Below are positions 9,128 to 18,188 of a stretch of DNA of 64,000 nt, in pieces. The position numbers and the translations under genes were made by a program. Every line of letters starts with the position of its first letter. The stretch's first letter is position 1. Origin of the DNA: an uncultured Aquimarina sp. Lineage in GTDB: Bacteria; Bacteroidota; Bacteroidia; Flavobacteriales; Flavobacteriaceae. Below the pieces are notes generated by a model. That model did no database searches and was not told the origin of the DNA. It saw nothing but the letters and a program-made list of their open reading frames with translations. The DNA lies in assembly GCA_947502885.1 (NCBI GenBank), contig CANNBP010000014.1, positions 62,001 to 126,000 of the forward strand, in the 5' to 3' direction.

Positions 9128-9742
9128 ATGGACATAAAAGATACATATAAAACAATAGACAAACCGGGTACCGAAACCTTGTTCAAAGACAAAAACAGTA
9201 AGTTTTATGGGTATACTTTTCCTATTTCAGACGAAGAAGATGCCAAGGATTTCATAAATCAACTTAAAAAAAAGCATCATTCTGCAAGACACTGGTGTTA
9301 TGCTTGGCAAACAGGAACCGAACAACCTAGATATCGCATCAATGATGATGGCGAACCATCTAATTCTGCGGGGCAGCCAATATATGGTCAAATTTTATCT
9401 TTTGACGTTACAAATATTCTAATTGTAGTTGTTCGCTATTTTGGTGGTGTAAAATTGGGAGTTGGCGGATTGATAAATGCATACAGAACCTCTGCTCAAT
9501 TAGCCTTAGAATCATCTACTATTTTAGAAAAAACAATAGATATTCATTTTGTAATCACTTTTGAATATAAAGACATGAATAAAGTGATGCGCATTATTAA
9601 AGAAAATAACATCAAAATCACATCTCAAAAACTAGAACTAAATTGCAACATTTACATTTCGGTAAGAAAAAAAAATGTTCATAAAATAAAAGACGCTTTT
9701 TCTTCGTTGTATGAAATAGAAATCAAAAAAGTAGAAAATTAA
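9128..9742 (+). CDS. YigZ/IMPACT family protein
   Basis: A 204-residue protein of the UPF0029/IMPACT family. The N-terminal domain carries the family motifs GEPSNSAGQPI near residue 77 and VRYFGGVKLGVGGLINAYR near residue 102, and the C-terminal third resembles the elongation-factor-G-like domain III fold seen in YigZ. The function is not well established; eukaryotic IMPACT regulates the translation kinase GCN2. It begins 12 bases after the EamA transporter and its last four bases overlap the end of the convergent thioesterase gene. Confidence 0.9.
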   Translation: MDIKDTYKTIDKPGTETLFKDKNSKFYGYTFPISDEEDAKDFINQLKKKHHSARHWCYAWQTGTEQPRYRINDDGEPSNSAGQPIYGQILSFDVTNILIVVVRYFGGVKLGVGGLINAYRTSAQLALESSTILEKTIDIHFVITFEYKDMNKVMRIIKENNIKITSQKLELNCNIYISVRKKNVHKIKDAFSSLYEIEIKKVEN

Positions 9743-10143
9743 TGTGATTTAATTTTCTCAAGTAAGTAAGGAGGACATGGGATTGGTTTTTTTGTCACAC
9801 TATTCATAAAAACCAAAGTTGCTGATGCAATAGTTAATAATTCTTGATTTTGATTAAAAATTTCGAAATCAAAAGCTATTTTTACTGTAGGAATTTTCTT
9901 TAATGAAGTTTTAACAGTCAATTCATCATCAAAGTACGCAGATTTCTTAAATTTAAAATCAATTGTATAAACAGGAAGCATAATACCATTTTCTTCCATA
10001 TTTTTATACGATATCCCTAATTGGGATAACCAATCAATTCGTGCCAACTCTATATATTGTGCATAGTTACCATGATGTACGACCCCCATTTGGTCTGTTT
10101 CTGAGTAACGTACTTTTAGCAAAGTTTCCGAAATGATTAACAT
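9739..10143 (-). CDS. YbgC/FadM-type acyl-CoA thioesterase
   Basis: A 134-residue hot-dog-fold protein. The signature YSETDQMGVVHHGNY runs from residue 13, with the catalytic-type aspartate at residue 17 and the conserved His-Gly-Asn-Tyr just after. This matches 4-hydroxybenzoyl-CoA thioesterase/YbgC proteins, which hydrolyse acyl-CoA thioesters. The length is normal. The acyl substrate is unknown. It faces the YigZ-like gene and diverges from dnaA. Confidence 0.9.
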   Translation of the reverse strand: MLIISETLLKVRYSETDQMGVVHHGNYAQYIELARIDWLSQLGISYKNMEENGIMLPVYTIDFKFKKSAYFDDELTVKTSLKKIPTVKIAFDFEIFNQNQELLTIASATLVFMNSVTKKPIPCPPYLLEKIKSH

Positions 10144-10239
10144 AGTATCATAAATAATTAAAGATTAATGTAGTCTAATCAAATTATGCAAAAAAAATAA
10201 TTAATATTCAACACCGATATCGTTTTTTTTTTACATTTT

Positions 10240-10329
10240 TTGTTCACATATTTGTCATGCAAAAACAGTAAGGATTTTTTCAACATTTCCTTTTTGATAC
10301 CATAACAAAAAAAAAGCAAATTTAACCAC
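10240..10329 (+). promoter_or_regulatory. two near-consensus DnaA boxes upstream of dnaA
   Basis: Two nonamers each differ by one base from TTWTNCACA: TTGTTCACA at 10240-10248 and TTAACCACA at 10321-10329, the second ending five bases before the dnaA ATG. They could serve autoregulation of dnaA. The region is AT-rich but short, and I do not see the box cluster needed to call an origin. Confidence 0.25.
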
Positions 10330-10333
10330 AGGA

Positions 10334-11764
10334 ATGAATGTAACCGCGCAATCAGTTTGGGATAATTGTTTATCTTTTATAGAAGACAACATAACACCTC
10401 AAGCTTACAAAACTTGGTTTGAACCCATCAAAGCTGTAAAGCTTACAGAAGGTGGTGCCTTAAGCATTCAAGTACCAAGTAAGTTTTTTTATGAGTGGTT
10501 AGAAGAACATTACGTAAAACTACTTAAAGTCTCTCTTACAAGAGAATTAGGCGAAAACGCTAAACTTGTCTATGTTATCAAGATGGAAAACACCTACGGT
10601 AACAAAAAACCGTTTACTGAAAAAATTCCTAGCGCAAACAGATCTGCAGTTAACTCTCAAGAAGTTGATGTACCAATAAAAAGCAAAAACCCTGAATTAA
10701 AAAATCCATTTGTTATTCCTGGAATAAGAAATGTAAAAATAGAATCTCAATTAAACCCTAGTTATAATTTTGAAAATTTCCTAGAAGGTGATTCTAACAG
10801 GTTAGCGCGTTCTGCAGGTATGGCTGTAGCCAATAAGCCAGGAGGAACCTCTTTTAATCCTTTACTAATTTTTGGAGGAGTAGGATTAGGAAAAACCCAT
10901 TTAGCACATGCCATTGGAGTTAACATAAAAGATAACTATCCAGAAAAGACAGTTTTATACATTTCTGCAGAGAAATTTACCCAACAATACATAGAGTCTG
11001 TAAAAAAGAACAATAGAAATGATTTTATTCATTTTTATCAAATTATAGATGTTCTTATTGTTGATGATATTCAATTACTATCAGGAAAAGCAGGAACCCA
11101 AGATGTATTTTTTCACATCTTCAACCACCTACATCAAAACGGAAAACAAGTCATATTAACCAGTGACAAAGCTCCGGTAGATATGCAAGACATTGAACAA
11201 AGATTATTATCACGTTTTAAATGGGGACTTTCTGCAGAATTACATCAACCTGATTTTGAAACACGTGTTTCTATTATCAAAAATAAACTATACAGAGATG
11301 GTGTTGAAATGCCTGAACAAATAGTAGAATTTTTGGCCAATAATATAAAAACAAATATTCGAGAGCTAGAAGGTGCCATAATCTCATTGATAGCCCATTC
11401 TTCTTTCAACAAAAAAGACATAACTATTGACTTAGCAAAAGCCATAGTTGACAATTATGTTAAAAACACTAAACGAGAAGTTTCTATAGATTATATACAA
11501 AAGGTAGTAAGTGATTATTTCCAAATGGATGTAGAAACACTACAATCCAAAACAAGAAAACGTCACATTGTTCAAGCGAGACAGTTGGCCATGTTTTTTG
11601 CAAAAAAACTCACCAAAGCGTCATTAGCAAGCATAGGGACCCAAATTGGAAAAAGAGATCATGCAACTGTTCTTCATGCATGCAAAACGGTTGACAACTT
11701 ATCATCTACAGACAAACAATTCAGAAAGTACGTAGAAGATTTAGGAAAAAAACTGACCTTATAA
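10334..11764 (+). CDS. dnaA: chromosomal replication initiator protein DnaA
   Basis: DnaA binds DnaA boxes and melts the origin to start replication. The 476-residue protein has domain I at the N terminus (SVWDNCLSFIEDNITPQAYKTWF), a variable linker, the AAA+ domain from about residue 140 with Walker A GGVGLGKTH near residues 181-189 and Walker B LIVDDIQLL near 240, and the C-terminal helix-turn-helix DNA-binding domain with the signature GKRDHATVLHACKTV near residue 438. All parts are intact. The ATG at 10334 gives the expected N terminus. Confidence 0.98.
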   Translation: MNVTAQSVWDNCLSFIEDNITPQAYKTWFEPIKAVKLTEGGALSIQVPSKFFYEWLEEHYVKLLKVSLTRELGENAKLVYVIKMENTYGNKKPFTEKIPSANRSAVNSQEVDVPIKSKNPELKNPFVIPGIRNVKIESQLNPSYNFENFLEGDSNRLARSAGMAVANKPGGTSFNPLLIFGGVGLGKTHLAHAIGVNIKDNYPEKTVLYISAEKFTQQYIESVKKNNRNDFIHFYQIIDVLIVDDIQLLSGKAGTQDVFFHIFNHLHQNGKQVILTSDKAPVDMQDIEQRLLSRFKWGLSAELHQPDFETRVSIIKNKLYRDGVEMPEQIVEFLANNIKTNIRELEGAIISLIAHSSFNKKDITIDLAKAIVDNYVKNTKREVSIDYIQKVVSDYFQMDVETLQSKTRKRHIVQARQLAMFFAKKLTKASLASIGTQIGKRDHATVLHACKTVDNLSSTDKQFRKYVEDLGKKLTL

Positions 11765-11798
11765 CCAAAGTTCTCACAACACTCAAATCAATACTCAT

Positions 11799-12272
11799 AT
11801 GAAAACCAAAATATTAATGATATGTCTTGGCAACATATGCAGATCACCACTTGCAGAAGGAATATTAAAATCAAAGCTAGATCCCAAACATTATCAAATT
11901 GACTCTTGCGGTACCAGCAACTACCATATTGGTAGTAAACCAGACAAACGTTCAATTCAAATTGCCCAAAAACACAATATAGATATTTCAAGTCAAAAAG
12001 CTGCCCAATTTAAAAATAGTGACTTTGACACTTATGACTACATCTACGTAATGGACAACGCCAATTACAAAGACATAATCAAACTCACTCAAAACCCTGT
12101 TCACAAAAACAAGGTAAACCAAATCTTAAACGAATTACACCTAGACAGTAATCTTGACGTACCCGACCCATACTACGGAGGAGAACAAGGCTTTCAAGAA
12201 GTTTATGAAATGCTGGATAAAGCCTGTGAAAATATTGCCACCAAACTTAAAAAACATACTCAAAACATTTAA
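11799..12272 (+). CDS. low-molecular-weight protein-tyrosine phosphatase
   Basis: A 157-residue cytosolic phosphatase. The active-site P-loop C-L-G-N-I-C-R-S lies at residues 9-16, with the catalytic Cys9 and Arg15 of the CX5R motif, and the general-acid aspartate is in VPDPYYGG near residue 127. These enzymes remove phosphate from protein tyrosines and often oppose bacterial tyrosine kinases in polysaccharide export, but no kinase gene is next to this one. It follows dnaA by 34 bases. Confidence 0.95.
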   Translation: MKTKILMICLGNICRSPLAEGILKSKLDPKHYQIDSCGTSNYHIGSKPDKRSIQIAQKHNIDISSQKAAQFKNSDFDTYDYIYVMDNANYKDIIKLTQNPVHKNKVNQILNELHLDSNLDVPDPYYGGEQGFQEVYEMLDKACENIATKLKKHTQNI

Positions 12273-12409
12273 TTATTACTTTTCTACACCAATAACACAA
12301 CATCAATACAAATAATTACACTAAGACAAACTACAATAAAAAAATAACACTATTTTAGTGCATAAAGCAGAACACCCCTACAAACTAAACCTAAAACAAC
12401 TATATAGTT

Positions 12410-13138
12410 ATGGAATTTAAACCCCTAGATCCAAAAGGCAAGCTATACCTCATCCCAACAAGATTAGGAGATGATGTTCCACTAGAAGTTCTTCCTATTT
12501 CTATAAAAAAAGTTTTAGAACAGGTAAACCACTACATTGTAGAAAACGAAAAACCAGCAAGAAGATTTATCAAAAAACTTAGCCCAAGTAAATCTCAAAG
12601 ATCCCTTATCATACATACAGTTAACAAATACACAGATATCTCTGAAATACCAAACTACCTTGCTCCTTGCCTTAATGGTGAATCAATAGGACTTTTATCT
12701 GATGCTGGATGCCCTGGAATTGCAGATCCTGGTGCAGAAGTCGTTAAGATAGCTCATGAAAAAAACATTCCTGTAACCCCACTTGTAGGCCCTTCTTCTA
12801 TAGTATTAGCAATGATGAGTAGCGGAATGAATGGACAAAACTTTACATTTAATGGGTATTTACCAATTGATAAAAACGAGAGAAAATCGACCATCAAACA
12901 CTTAGAAAGAACATCTTTAGAGAAAAATCAGTCTCAAATTTTCATAGAAACTCCTTATCGCAACGACAAAATGTTTGCAGACCTTAAAGCCATTCTCAAT
13001 CCTAATACACGCCTATGTATTGCATGTGACATTACTTTAACCACAGAATACATATCCACAAAAACAATCGAAGAATGGAATAGAGAACAAGTTGATCTTC
13101 ATAAAAGACCAACCATATACATCATCCAAAGAGATTAA
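12410..13138 (+). CDS. RsmI-like SAM-dependent (tetrapyrrole methylase family) methyltransferase
   Basis: A 242-residue protein of the tetrapyrrole methylase fold, close to RsmI, which 2'-O-methylates cytidine 1402 of 16S rRNA. Visible motifs are KLYLIPTRLGD at the start, GLLSDAGCPGIADPGAEVV near residue 96, and VTPLVGPSSIVLAMMSSGM near residue 122. The N terminus is shorter and less glycine-rich than classical RsmI (which begins LYVVATPIGN), so it probably belongs to the second, paralogous flavobacterial group. Target RNA or substrate is not established. Confidence 0.85.
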   Translation: MEFKPLDPKGKLYLIPTRLGDDVPLEVLPISIKKVLEQVNHYIVENEKPARRFIKKLSPSKSQRSLIIHTVNKYTDISEIPNYLAPCLNGESIGLLSDAGCPGIADPGAEVVKIAHEKNIPVTPLVGPSSIVLAMMSSGMNGQNFTFNGYLPIDKNERKSTIKHLERTSLEKNQSQIFIETPYRNDKMFADLKAILNPNTRLCIACDITLTTEYISTKTIEEWNREQVDLHKRPTIYIIQRD

Positions 13139-13144
13139 AAGATC

Positions 13145-13789
13145 TTAACGCTTAACTTTGGCTCTCTTTACAGGAACCACAAATGAAGTATCGTAACCAC
13201 CAAATCTTTTCATGTAATAACGAATTGTAGTACCAAAAGCATCAGCAAACCCTTCAACACCACCGCTACGCAAGTATTTCTTAACCGCTCCTGGACCAGC
13301 CAAGTGAGCTGCAGCAAGAATACCCGACTCTGTAACATCTACTCCATTTACCCTTTTACCAACAGACCACTTAATATCTCTTCTCAACACCCATTTATTT
13401 CTACATAAATTTGCATAAAAAGCTTTTTCTTGAAGAGCAGGGTTACCAAGAAAATCATTCTTACTAATCCCCTTTAGACCTATTAATGCCAAAGTACCTT
13501 TTCCAAATTGATATTTACCAAGATAACCAAACTGATTAACTACCTGATAATCGCCCCTAGATTCTTTAAATGCCAGAGCCTCTTTAAATCCATCATACGA
13601 AGTACCCAATACGGGTGATACAAAAGCTTCTTCTTCTTTTATATCATTAAAGTTTGGCGCTACGTAATACAAGTCCAAACCGGCCGTACTATAAGAACTA
13701 AGATCAGCACTCTTTTCTGTTGTAAAACTTACCAAAAGTATTCCCCCAATCGTAAGTAACGTAGATAATCCTACTATTCTTTTTGTCAT
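13145..13789 (-). CDS. exported lysozyme-fold-like cell-wall protein
   Basis: A 214-residue protein with an N-terminal hydrophobic segment (MTKRIVGLSTLLTIGGILLVSF) acting as a signal peptide or anchor. The mature domain has KESRGDYQVVNQFGYLGKYQFG near residue 75, an E-S-x-G-x-Y pattern like that of transglycosylase SLT/lysozyme-like domains, and AAAHLAGPGAVKKYLRSGG near the C terminus. A muralytic role is an inference. I preferred the ATG at 13789 over one 14 codons upstream because it sets the signal peptide at the N terminus and lies downstream of a promoter box at 13848-13855. Confidence 0.75.
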   Translation of the reverse strand: MTKRIVGLSTLLTIGGILLVSFTTEKSADLSSYSTAGLDLYYVAPNFNDIKEEEAFVSPVLGTSYDGFKEALAFKESRGDYQVVNQFGYLGKYQFGKGTLALIGLKGISKNDFLGNPALQEKAFYANLCRNKWVLRRDIKWSVGKRVNGVDVTESGILAAAHLAGPGAVKKYLRSGGVEGFADAFGTTIRYYMKRFGGYDTSFVVPVKRAKVKR

Positions 13790-13847
13790 ATAAAAAATTT
13801 CTAAGTGGCCATTAAAAATGCCCCTCGCCACTTAAATTTTTGCCGTG

Positions 13848-13855
13848 CAAAGATA
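13848..13855 (-). promoter_or_regulatory. candidate -7 promoter element (TATCTTTG)
   Basis: Exact TAnnTTTG on the minus strand followed by C, 58 bases upstream of the chosen ATG at 13789. This is the best-looking promoter box in the window, although a -33 TTG is not evident. Confidence 0.5.
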
Positions 13856-14091
13856 CGTCTTTTTTTTAATAGGAAAAGAATGAAATGTTAATTTTTTTAT
13901 ACACCTGAAAAACAGTGTTTTACACTAAAAATCAAACAAAAAAATCGTTAAAAAACGCTAATTAACACAAAAAACAAACACTTAAACGTCAAATAAAGTA
14001 TTTTTATCGGAAAGAATTAAAACAGAAAAAAGCTAATTATACACATAAAACACACTATATTGTTAATAAGTTTGTTCGATTTCAAAGTGAA

Positions 14092-14121
14092 AACGGAAAA
14101 AACGTCTCTTTTTTTTCCGTT
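14092..14121 (-). terminator. hairpin terminator after mltG
   Basis: An AACGGAAAAAA arm and a TTTTTTTTCCGTT arm flank a short loop, giving a symmetrical stem just 18 bases beyond the mltG stop. On the minus strand it ends in a T-rich arm, as expected for an intrinsic terminator. Confidence 0.6.
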
Positions 14122-14138
14122 ATAAGCAAGAGTCAAAA

Positions 14139-15182
14139 TTATCTATTTATCCCCTTCTTATTAATCCAATTTACGTATTGTTTTCTATTTTGATTATGCT
14201 GACTTAAGGTTTTTGCAAACATATGATACCCCATATTTTTCACATCAGCTACAAAGAAGTAATAATCATGCTTTTCATAATTAAGAACAGCGTCAATAGA
14301 GGAGATATCAGGCATAAATATCGGCCCAGGAGGTAATGATGCATTTTTATAGGTATTATATGGACTATCCATTTCAAGATCTTTATACAAAACACGTTTT
14401 ATTACAGCATTCCAATCATTAGTATGCTTTTTAATTGCATAAATAACCGTTGGATCCGCATCAAGTTTCCATCCATTAAAAAATCTATTCAAATATACTC
14501 CTGCAACTCTTGGTCGCTCATCCACCTTAGCTGTTTCTTTTTGTACAATTGAAGCTATCACAGTCACCTGCTCTGGAGTCACCCCTATTTCTTTTGCCTT
14601 AGACATTCTTTTATCATTCCAAAACTTCTTATACTCCTTAAACATTCTCTGTCTAAATTGTTCTGCAGAAGTATTCCAAAAGAGTTCATACTTATTAGGA
14701 ATATACATCCCCAAAGCACTTTCTAATGAAAAACTATTTTCTTTAAGAAAAGATTCATCCTTAAAAGCACGAATTAATGAAACGCTATCTGCTTCGATCT
14801 GACTGGCTACCCTACCTGCTAAGTTCTCTAATCTTTCTTGATTATTAAAGCTAACCTGAATCGGATTATTCTTGCTTCTTAAAGTGTTTATAATATCATT
14901 ATTATTTAAATCTTTCTTTAAAAGATACTTTCCTGGTTTGATATGATCCACATACCCTTTTCTTCTCGCAATTCTATCAAAACTATAAATATCTTTTACA
15001 TAAGGAGTCATCAACTCTATAAGCTCTGTATAGGTTGCATCTGTTGGTATATATACCGTAGTTGTATTCGTTGTAAAACTAGTGTTAGGCGAAAACACAG
15101 CTTGATAAACATAGTAAGCGAAAATCCCACCTACAATCACACCTATTAAAGCAATAGCTAAAAGTATCTTTTTAATGTACAT
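14139..15182 (-). CDS. mltG: endolytic murein transglycosylase MltG (YceG-like)
   Basis: MltG cleaves nascent glycan strands inside the membrane-facing wall and sets glycan length. The 347-residue protein has one N-terminal membrane segment (residues 5-27), a LysM-like region, and the YceG catalytic domain containing IASIVQKETAKVDERPRVAGVYLNRF near residue 210, with the catalytic glutamate in QKE, followed by LDADPTVIYA and SPYNTY. The C-terminal half keeps the LPPGPI motif. It overlaps the upstream GNAT gene by 11 bases, and dapF lies just before that, forming a cell-wall-related operon. Confidence 0.95.
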   Translation of the reverse strand: MYIKKILLAIALIGVIVGGIFAYYVYQAVFSPNTSFTTNTTTVYIPTDATYTELIELMTPYVKDIYSFDRIARRKGYVDHIKPGKYLLKKDLNNNDIINTLRSKNNPIQVSFNNQERLENLAGRVASQIEADSVSLIRAFKDESFLKENSFSLESALGMYIPNKYELFWNTSAEQFRQRMFKEYKKFWNDKRMSKAKEIGVTPEQVTVIASIVQKETAKVDERPRVAGVYLNRFFNGWKLDADPTVIYAIKKHTNDWNAVIKRVLYKDLEMDSPYNTYKNASLPPGPIFMPDISSIDAVLNYEKHDYYFFVADVKNMGYHMFAKTLSQHNQNRKQYVNWINKKGINR

Positions 15183-15699
15183 ATATTAATTGATATAAAA
15201 ATTCATCTTTATAAATATCCTTGACCAAATTCCATTGTTTTTTAACCCCAACTTTACAGAAGCCTTGGTTTTCAAATAATGTAATACTTGGTGCGTTATC
15301 TTCTGATATGTTTGCATATAATTGATGCAAATGAAGATGTGTTTTTCCATAATTCACAACAAGCTCTAACGCCTCTGTCCCGTAACCTTTTCCTCTATTC
15401 CCTTTTTCGGTTATTAAAATTCCAACTCCTGCCCTATTGTGGGTCGGATTAAAATCAAACAAATCTATCAATCCCAAAGGGTTATGGTCATAAGAACAGA
15501 TCACCAATCGTAATTGTTTTACCTCATAAATATCTTTATGCGAATTTTCTAAGTATTGTTTGATCAAAAATCTAGAATATGGAGTTTGAGTACTACTTAT
15601 TTCCCAAATTTGCTCATCATTCTCGATACAATATACAAAATCAAGATCTTCGGGTTCCAAAGCTCTTAAATATATATGATCTCCTTTTAATGTTACCAC
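15172..15699 (-). CDS. GNAT family acetyltransferase (RimJ/RimL type)
   Basis: A 175-residue acetyltransferase with the typical RimJ/RimL opening (GDHIYLRALEPEDLDFV), a central core VGILITEKGNRGKGYGTEAL near residue 92 whose RGKGYG loop binds the acetyl-CoA pyrophosphate, and a C-terminal NAPSITLFENQGF motif. It overlaps dapF by seven bases and mltG by 11, so the three genes are one transcript. The substrate is unknown; proximity to dapF does not establish a cell-wall role. Confidence 0.87.
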   Translation of the reverse strand: MVTLKGDHIYLRALEPEDLDFVYCIENDEQIWEISSTQTPYSRFLIKQYLENSHKDIYEVKQLRLVICSYDHNPLGLIDLFDFNPTHNRAGVGILITEKGNRGKGYGTEALELVVNYGKTHLHLHQLYANISEDNAPSITLFENQGFCKVGVKKQWNLVKDIYKDEFLYQLIYVH

Positions 15700-16478
15700 T
15701 CGATTTCACCTTTAAAAACTTGCTCGGCCGGACCTATCAAAAAGATATTTTCGTATCCTTTTTCTGTTTTCTCAAACTTAACTTTTAATTTCCCTCCTTC
15801 AGTATCTACACTAACATCCTCTTTTTCTGTTCTTTTAGTAGCATGCATTGACAATGCCACGGCTGTAACACCTGTCCCGCAAGATAAAGTTTCATCTTCT
15901 ACACCTCTCTCATAGGTACGAACAGCAAATGCACTGTCCTCTTTCTTTTCAACAAAATTCACATTACTTCCTTCCTCAAAATACGGTGCTCCATTTCTTA
16001 TTTTTCTTCCCTGATCTTTTACATTATAATTCGATAAATCCTCTACCATGGCCACATGATGAGGAGATCCTGTATCAAGAAAGAGATGTGTATCATACTT
16101 CTCTATTGTATTCACATCTTGCATTTGCAAATGCACCAAACCATCTTTAATCTCTGCATGATGTTTACCATCAATAGCAGTAAATGTTGCTTTGTTATCT
16201 ATTACACCTAAAAAAGCAGCAAAAGCGACCAAACATCTTCCTCCATTTCCACACATAGAACTTTCATTTCCATCTGCATTAAAATAGACCATAACAAAAT
16301 CATCTTCCTCATCCTTAGGCTTTTCTAACAACATTAATCCGTCTGCTCCAATTCCAAATTTTCTGTCACAAAGTCTTTCAAATAATTTGGTATTATTTTT
16401 GGAGACTATATTTTCTCTATTATCAATAATTACGAAGTCATTACCTGTACCTTGATATTTATAAAAAGTAAGAGTCAT
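15693..16478 (-). CDS. dapF: diaminopimelate epimerase
   Basis: DapF interconverts LL- and meso-diaminopimelate, needed for lysine and peptidoglycan. The 261-residue protein has both catalytic cysteines: Cys76 in SSMCGNGGRC and Cys200 in LSCGTGV. The N-terminal YQGTGNDFVIIDN and the FNADGNESS substrate loop are also present. The length is normal. It is the first gene of the dapF-GNAT-mltG operon and has a promoter box 22 bases upstream. Confidence 0.97.
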   Translation of the reverse strand: MTLTFYKYQGTGNDFVIIDNRENIVSKNNTKLFERLCDRKFGIGADGLMLLEKPKDEEDDFVMVYFNADGNESSMCGNGGRCLVAFAAFLGVIDNKATFTAIDGKHHAEIKDGLVHLQMQDVNTIEKYDTHLFLDTGSPHHVAMVEDLSNYNVKDQGRKIRNGAPYFEEGSNVNFVEKKEDSAFAVRTYERGVEDETLSCGTGVTAVALSMHATKRTEKEDVSVDTEGGKLKVKFEKTEKGYENIFLIGPAEQVFKGEIEW

Positions 16479-16499
16479 TATTCTTTTAATTTAAAACAG

Positions 16500-16507
16500 C
16501 AAAGGTA
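16500..16507 (-). promoter_or_regulatory. candidate -7 promoter element (TACCTTTG)
   Basis: Exact TAnnTTTG on the minus strand followed by C, 22 bases upstream of the dapF ATG. This spacing suits a promoter with a short leader for the dapF operon. Confidence 0.5.
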
Positions 16508-16640
16508 CGAAGAATGTTATCAAATATGCGTTGTTAATGGTGAGTTAAATTTTATAAAAAATGTATACTAGATCTGTAATTTTAAATGTTATTTATAGTC
16601 TATATATATAGAATAGTAAGTTTTTTAAACAAATAAAGAG

Positions 16641-18047
16641 ATGAAAATGAAACGATTTTTGAGTTTGATGGTTGTGGCAATTCTTGCGGGAGGGATTACA
16701 TTAGGCGCCTATAAAATGTTCCTAGAGCCTGAACCCATTGTTGTTAAGCAAAATGAAGCCAAACCCAATTTAATACCTACAAATTATACAAACACAAATT
16801 CTACTGGCAATATTGATTTTACTTTTGCCGCAGAAAAAACAGTTAATGCTGTTGTACACGTTAAACAATATGGTATAACGCGTACCCCAAGGAATCTTAT
16901 GGAGTTTTTTAGAAATGGTGGAGCACAAGAACGAAGAATACAAGGTGCTGGATCTGGAGTTATTATTACTGAAGATGGGTATATAGTTACTAATAATCAT
17001 GTGATAGATGGTGCTTCTGACCTAGAAATCACTTTAAACAATAATAAATCATATAAAGCAGAAATAGTAGGTACTGCTCCAGAATCAGATATTGCTTTAC
17101 TTAAAATAGATGCAGACGAAAAATTATCTTATATCCCTTTTGGTGACTCGAACTCTGCAAAAATTGGAGAATGGGTCTTAGCGGTAGGTAACCCTTTTAA
17201 TCTTACATCAACTGTAACCGCTGGTATTATTAGTGCCAAATCAAGAGATTTGGATGAGACAGATAATAACATACAATCTTTTATACAAACTGATGCTGCC
17301 ATAAACCCCGGTAATAGCGGAGGTGCACTAGTTAATACTCAAGGTGAACTAATCGGGATAAATACGGCTATTACGTCTCAAACTGGTAGTTATGTAGGAT
17401 ATGCTTTTGCTGTTCCTTCAAATAATGCAAAAAAAATAATCGATGATATTATAGAGTTTGGAACGGTACAACGTGGAATACTAGGTATCACAGGAGCCAC
17501 CATTAACCCAAAAGCAATAGAAGAATATGATATCCCCGTTTCTCAGGGAGTATTTGTTGCCTCGGTTGCAGAAGATAGCGGTGCAAAAAAAGCTGGACTA
17601 TTAAAAGGAGATGTAATACATGAAATAGATGGATTATCTATAAGAAAATTTGCTGATTTAACAGGATATGTAAATAGTAAAAGACCAAATGATGTTATTA
17701 GCGTTAAAGTAATAAGAAACAGAAAAGAACTAGTCTTACCAGTTACTTTATCAAAATATGAGATTCAAACTTATAATCTAGATGACGTAGGTGTAGAAGT
17801 TGCAAATGTTGACGAAAGTTACCTAAAAAAGTTTGATCTTGATCATGGGGTCGTTATCAAAAAAGCACTTAGTGCCAGAATGCAAAGATACAACTTACAA
17901 GGACTTATTATTAGTGAAGTAGATGGCAAAAAGGTAAAAAGTGTCCTTGAAGTAAAAGAAATCATAGATCGTAAATATAAGGATGATGACATAACCATCA
18001 CTTTAGTAGATCGAAATAAACAAAAAAGAGAGTTTGTTTTTCAATAA
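16641..18047 (+). CDS. Do/DegQ-type periplasmic serine protease
   Basis: HtrA-family proteases refold or degrade misfolded periplasmic proteins. The 468-residue protein has an N-terminal membrane or signal segment (residues 5-25), a chymotrypsin-like domain with His120 (TNNHV), Asp150 (ESDIALL) and Ser226 (GNSGGAL) as the catalytic triad, and two PDZ regions: ISQ-type SQGVFVASVAEDSGAKKAGL near residue 299, and a second, more degenerate one near 400-460. The size agrees with DegP/DegQ. An alternative ATG lies two codons downstream. It has its own terminator. Confidence 0.95.
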   Translation: MKMKRFLSLMVVAILAGGITLGAYKMFLEPEPIVVKQNEAKPNLIPTNYTNTNSTGNIDFTFAAEKTVNAVVHVKQYGITRTPRNLMEFFRNGGAQERRIQGAGSGVIITEDGYIVTNNHVIDGASDLEITLNNNKSYKAEIVGTAPESDIALLKIDADEKLSYIPFGDSNSAKIGEWVLAVGNPFNLTSTVTAGIISAKSRDLDETDNNIQSFIQTDAAINPGNSGGALVNTQGELIGINTAITSQTGSYVGYAFAVPSNNAKKIIDDIIEFGTVQRGILGITGATINPKAIEEYDIPVSQGVFVASVAEDSGAKKAGLLKGDVIHEIDGLSIRKFADLTGYVNSKRPNDVISVKVIRNRKELVLPVTLSKYEIQTYNLDDVGVEVANVDESYLKKFDLDHGVVIKKALSARMQRYNLQGLIISEVDGKKVKSVLEVKEIIDRKYKDDDITITLVDRNKQKREFVFQ

Positions 18048-18078
18048 TTACATAGAAAAACCCTCATAAAATAGAGTA

Positions 18079-18113
18079 TCCCATCACTTTTGTTAAGTGA
18101 TGGGATTTTTTTT
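18079..18113 (+). terminator. intrinsic terminator after the Do-type protease
   Basis: An 11-bp perfect stem (TCCCATCACTT with its complement) and a five-base loop, followed by nine T residues. Confidence 0.9.
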
Positions 18114-18146
18114 CACAAAAGGTTTCACGAAAACGTTTGAAATATA

Positions 18147-18154
18147 TACTTTTG
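18147..18154 (+). promoter_or_regulatory. candidate -7 promoter element (TACTTTTG) for GAPDH
   Basis: Exact TAnnTTTG followed by C, 35 bases upstream of the GAPDH ATG. A weak GGTTTC sequence lies about 20 bases further upstream, where the -33 element would be. Confidence 0.5.
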
Positions 18155-18188
18155 CACGAAATTACAAGACTGTAAAACACAACATATT

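Larger units (their letters stand above)
13790..14138. other. intergenic region between mltG and the lysozyme-like gene
   Basis: About 350 AT-rich bases holding the promoter box at 13848-13855 and the mltG terminator at 14092-14121. I see no gene between them. Confidence 0.6.

Noticed and set aside
10144..10333. Replication origin upstream of dnaA
   Set aside because: Only two near-match DnaA boxes; no box cluster or unwinding element is convincing. In Bacteroidota dnaA is often not at the origin.
11245..11454. Minus-strand reading frame opposite dnaA
   Set aside because: Fully covered by dnaA coding sequence; no start context or family signal.
11788..11991. Minus-strand reading frame opposite the tyrosine phosphatase
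   Set aside because: Shadow of a gene with intact catalytic motifs on the plus strand.
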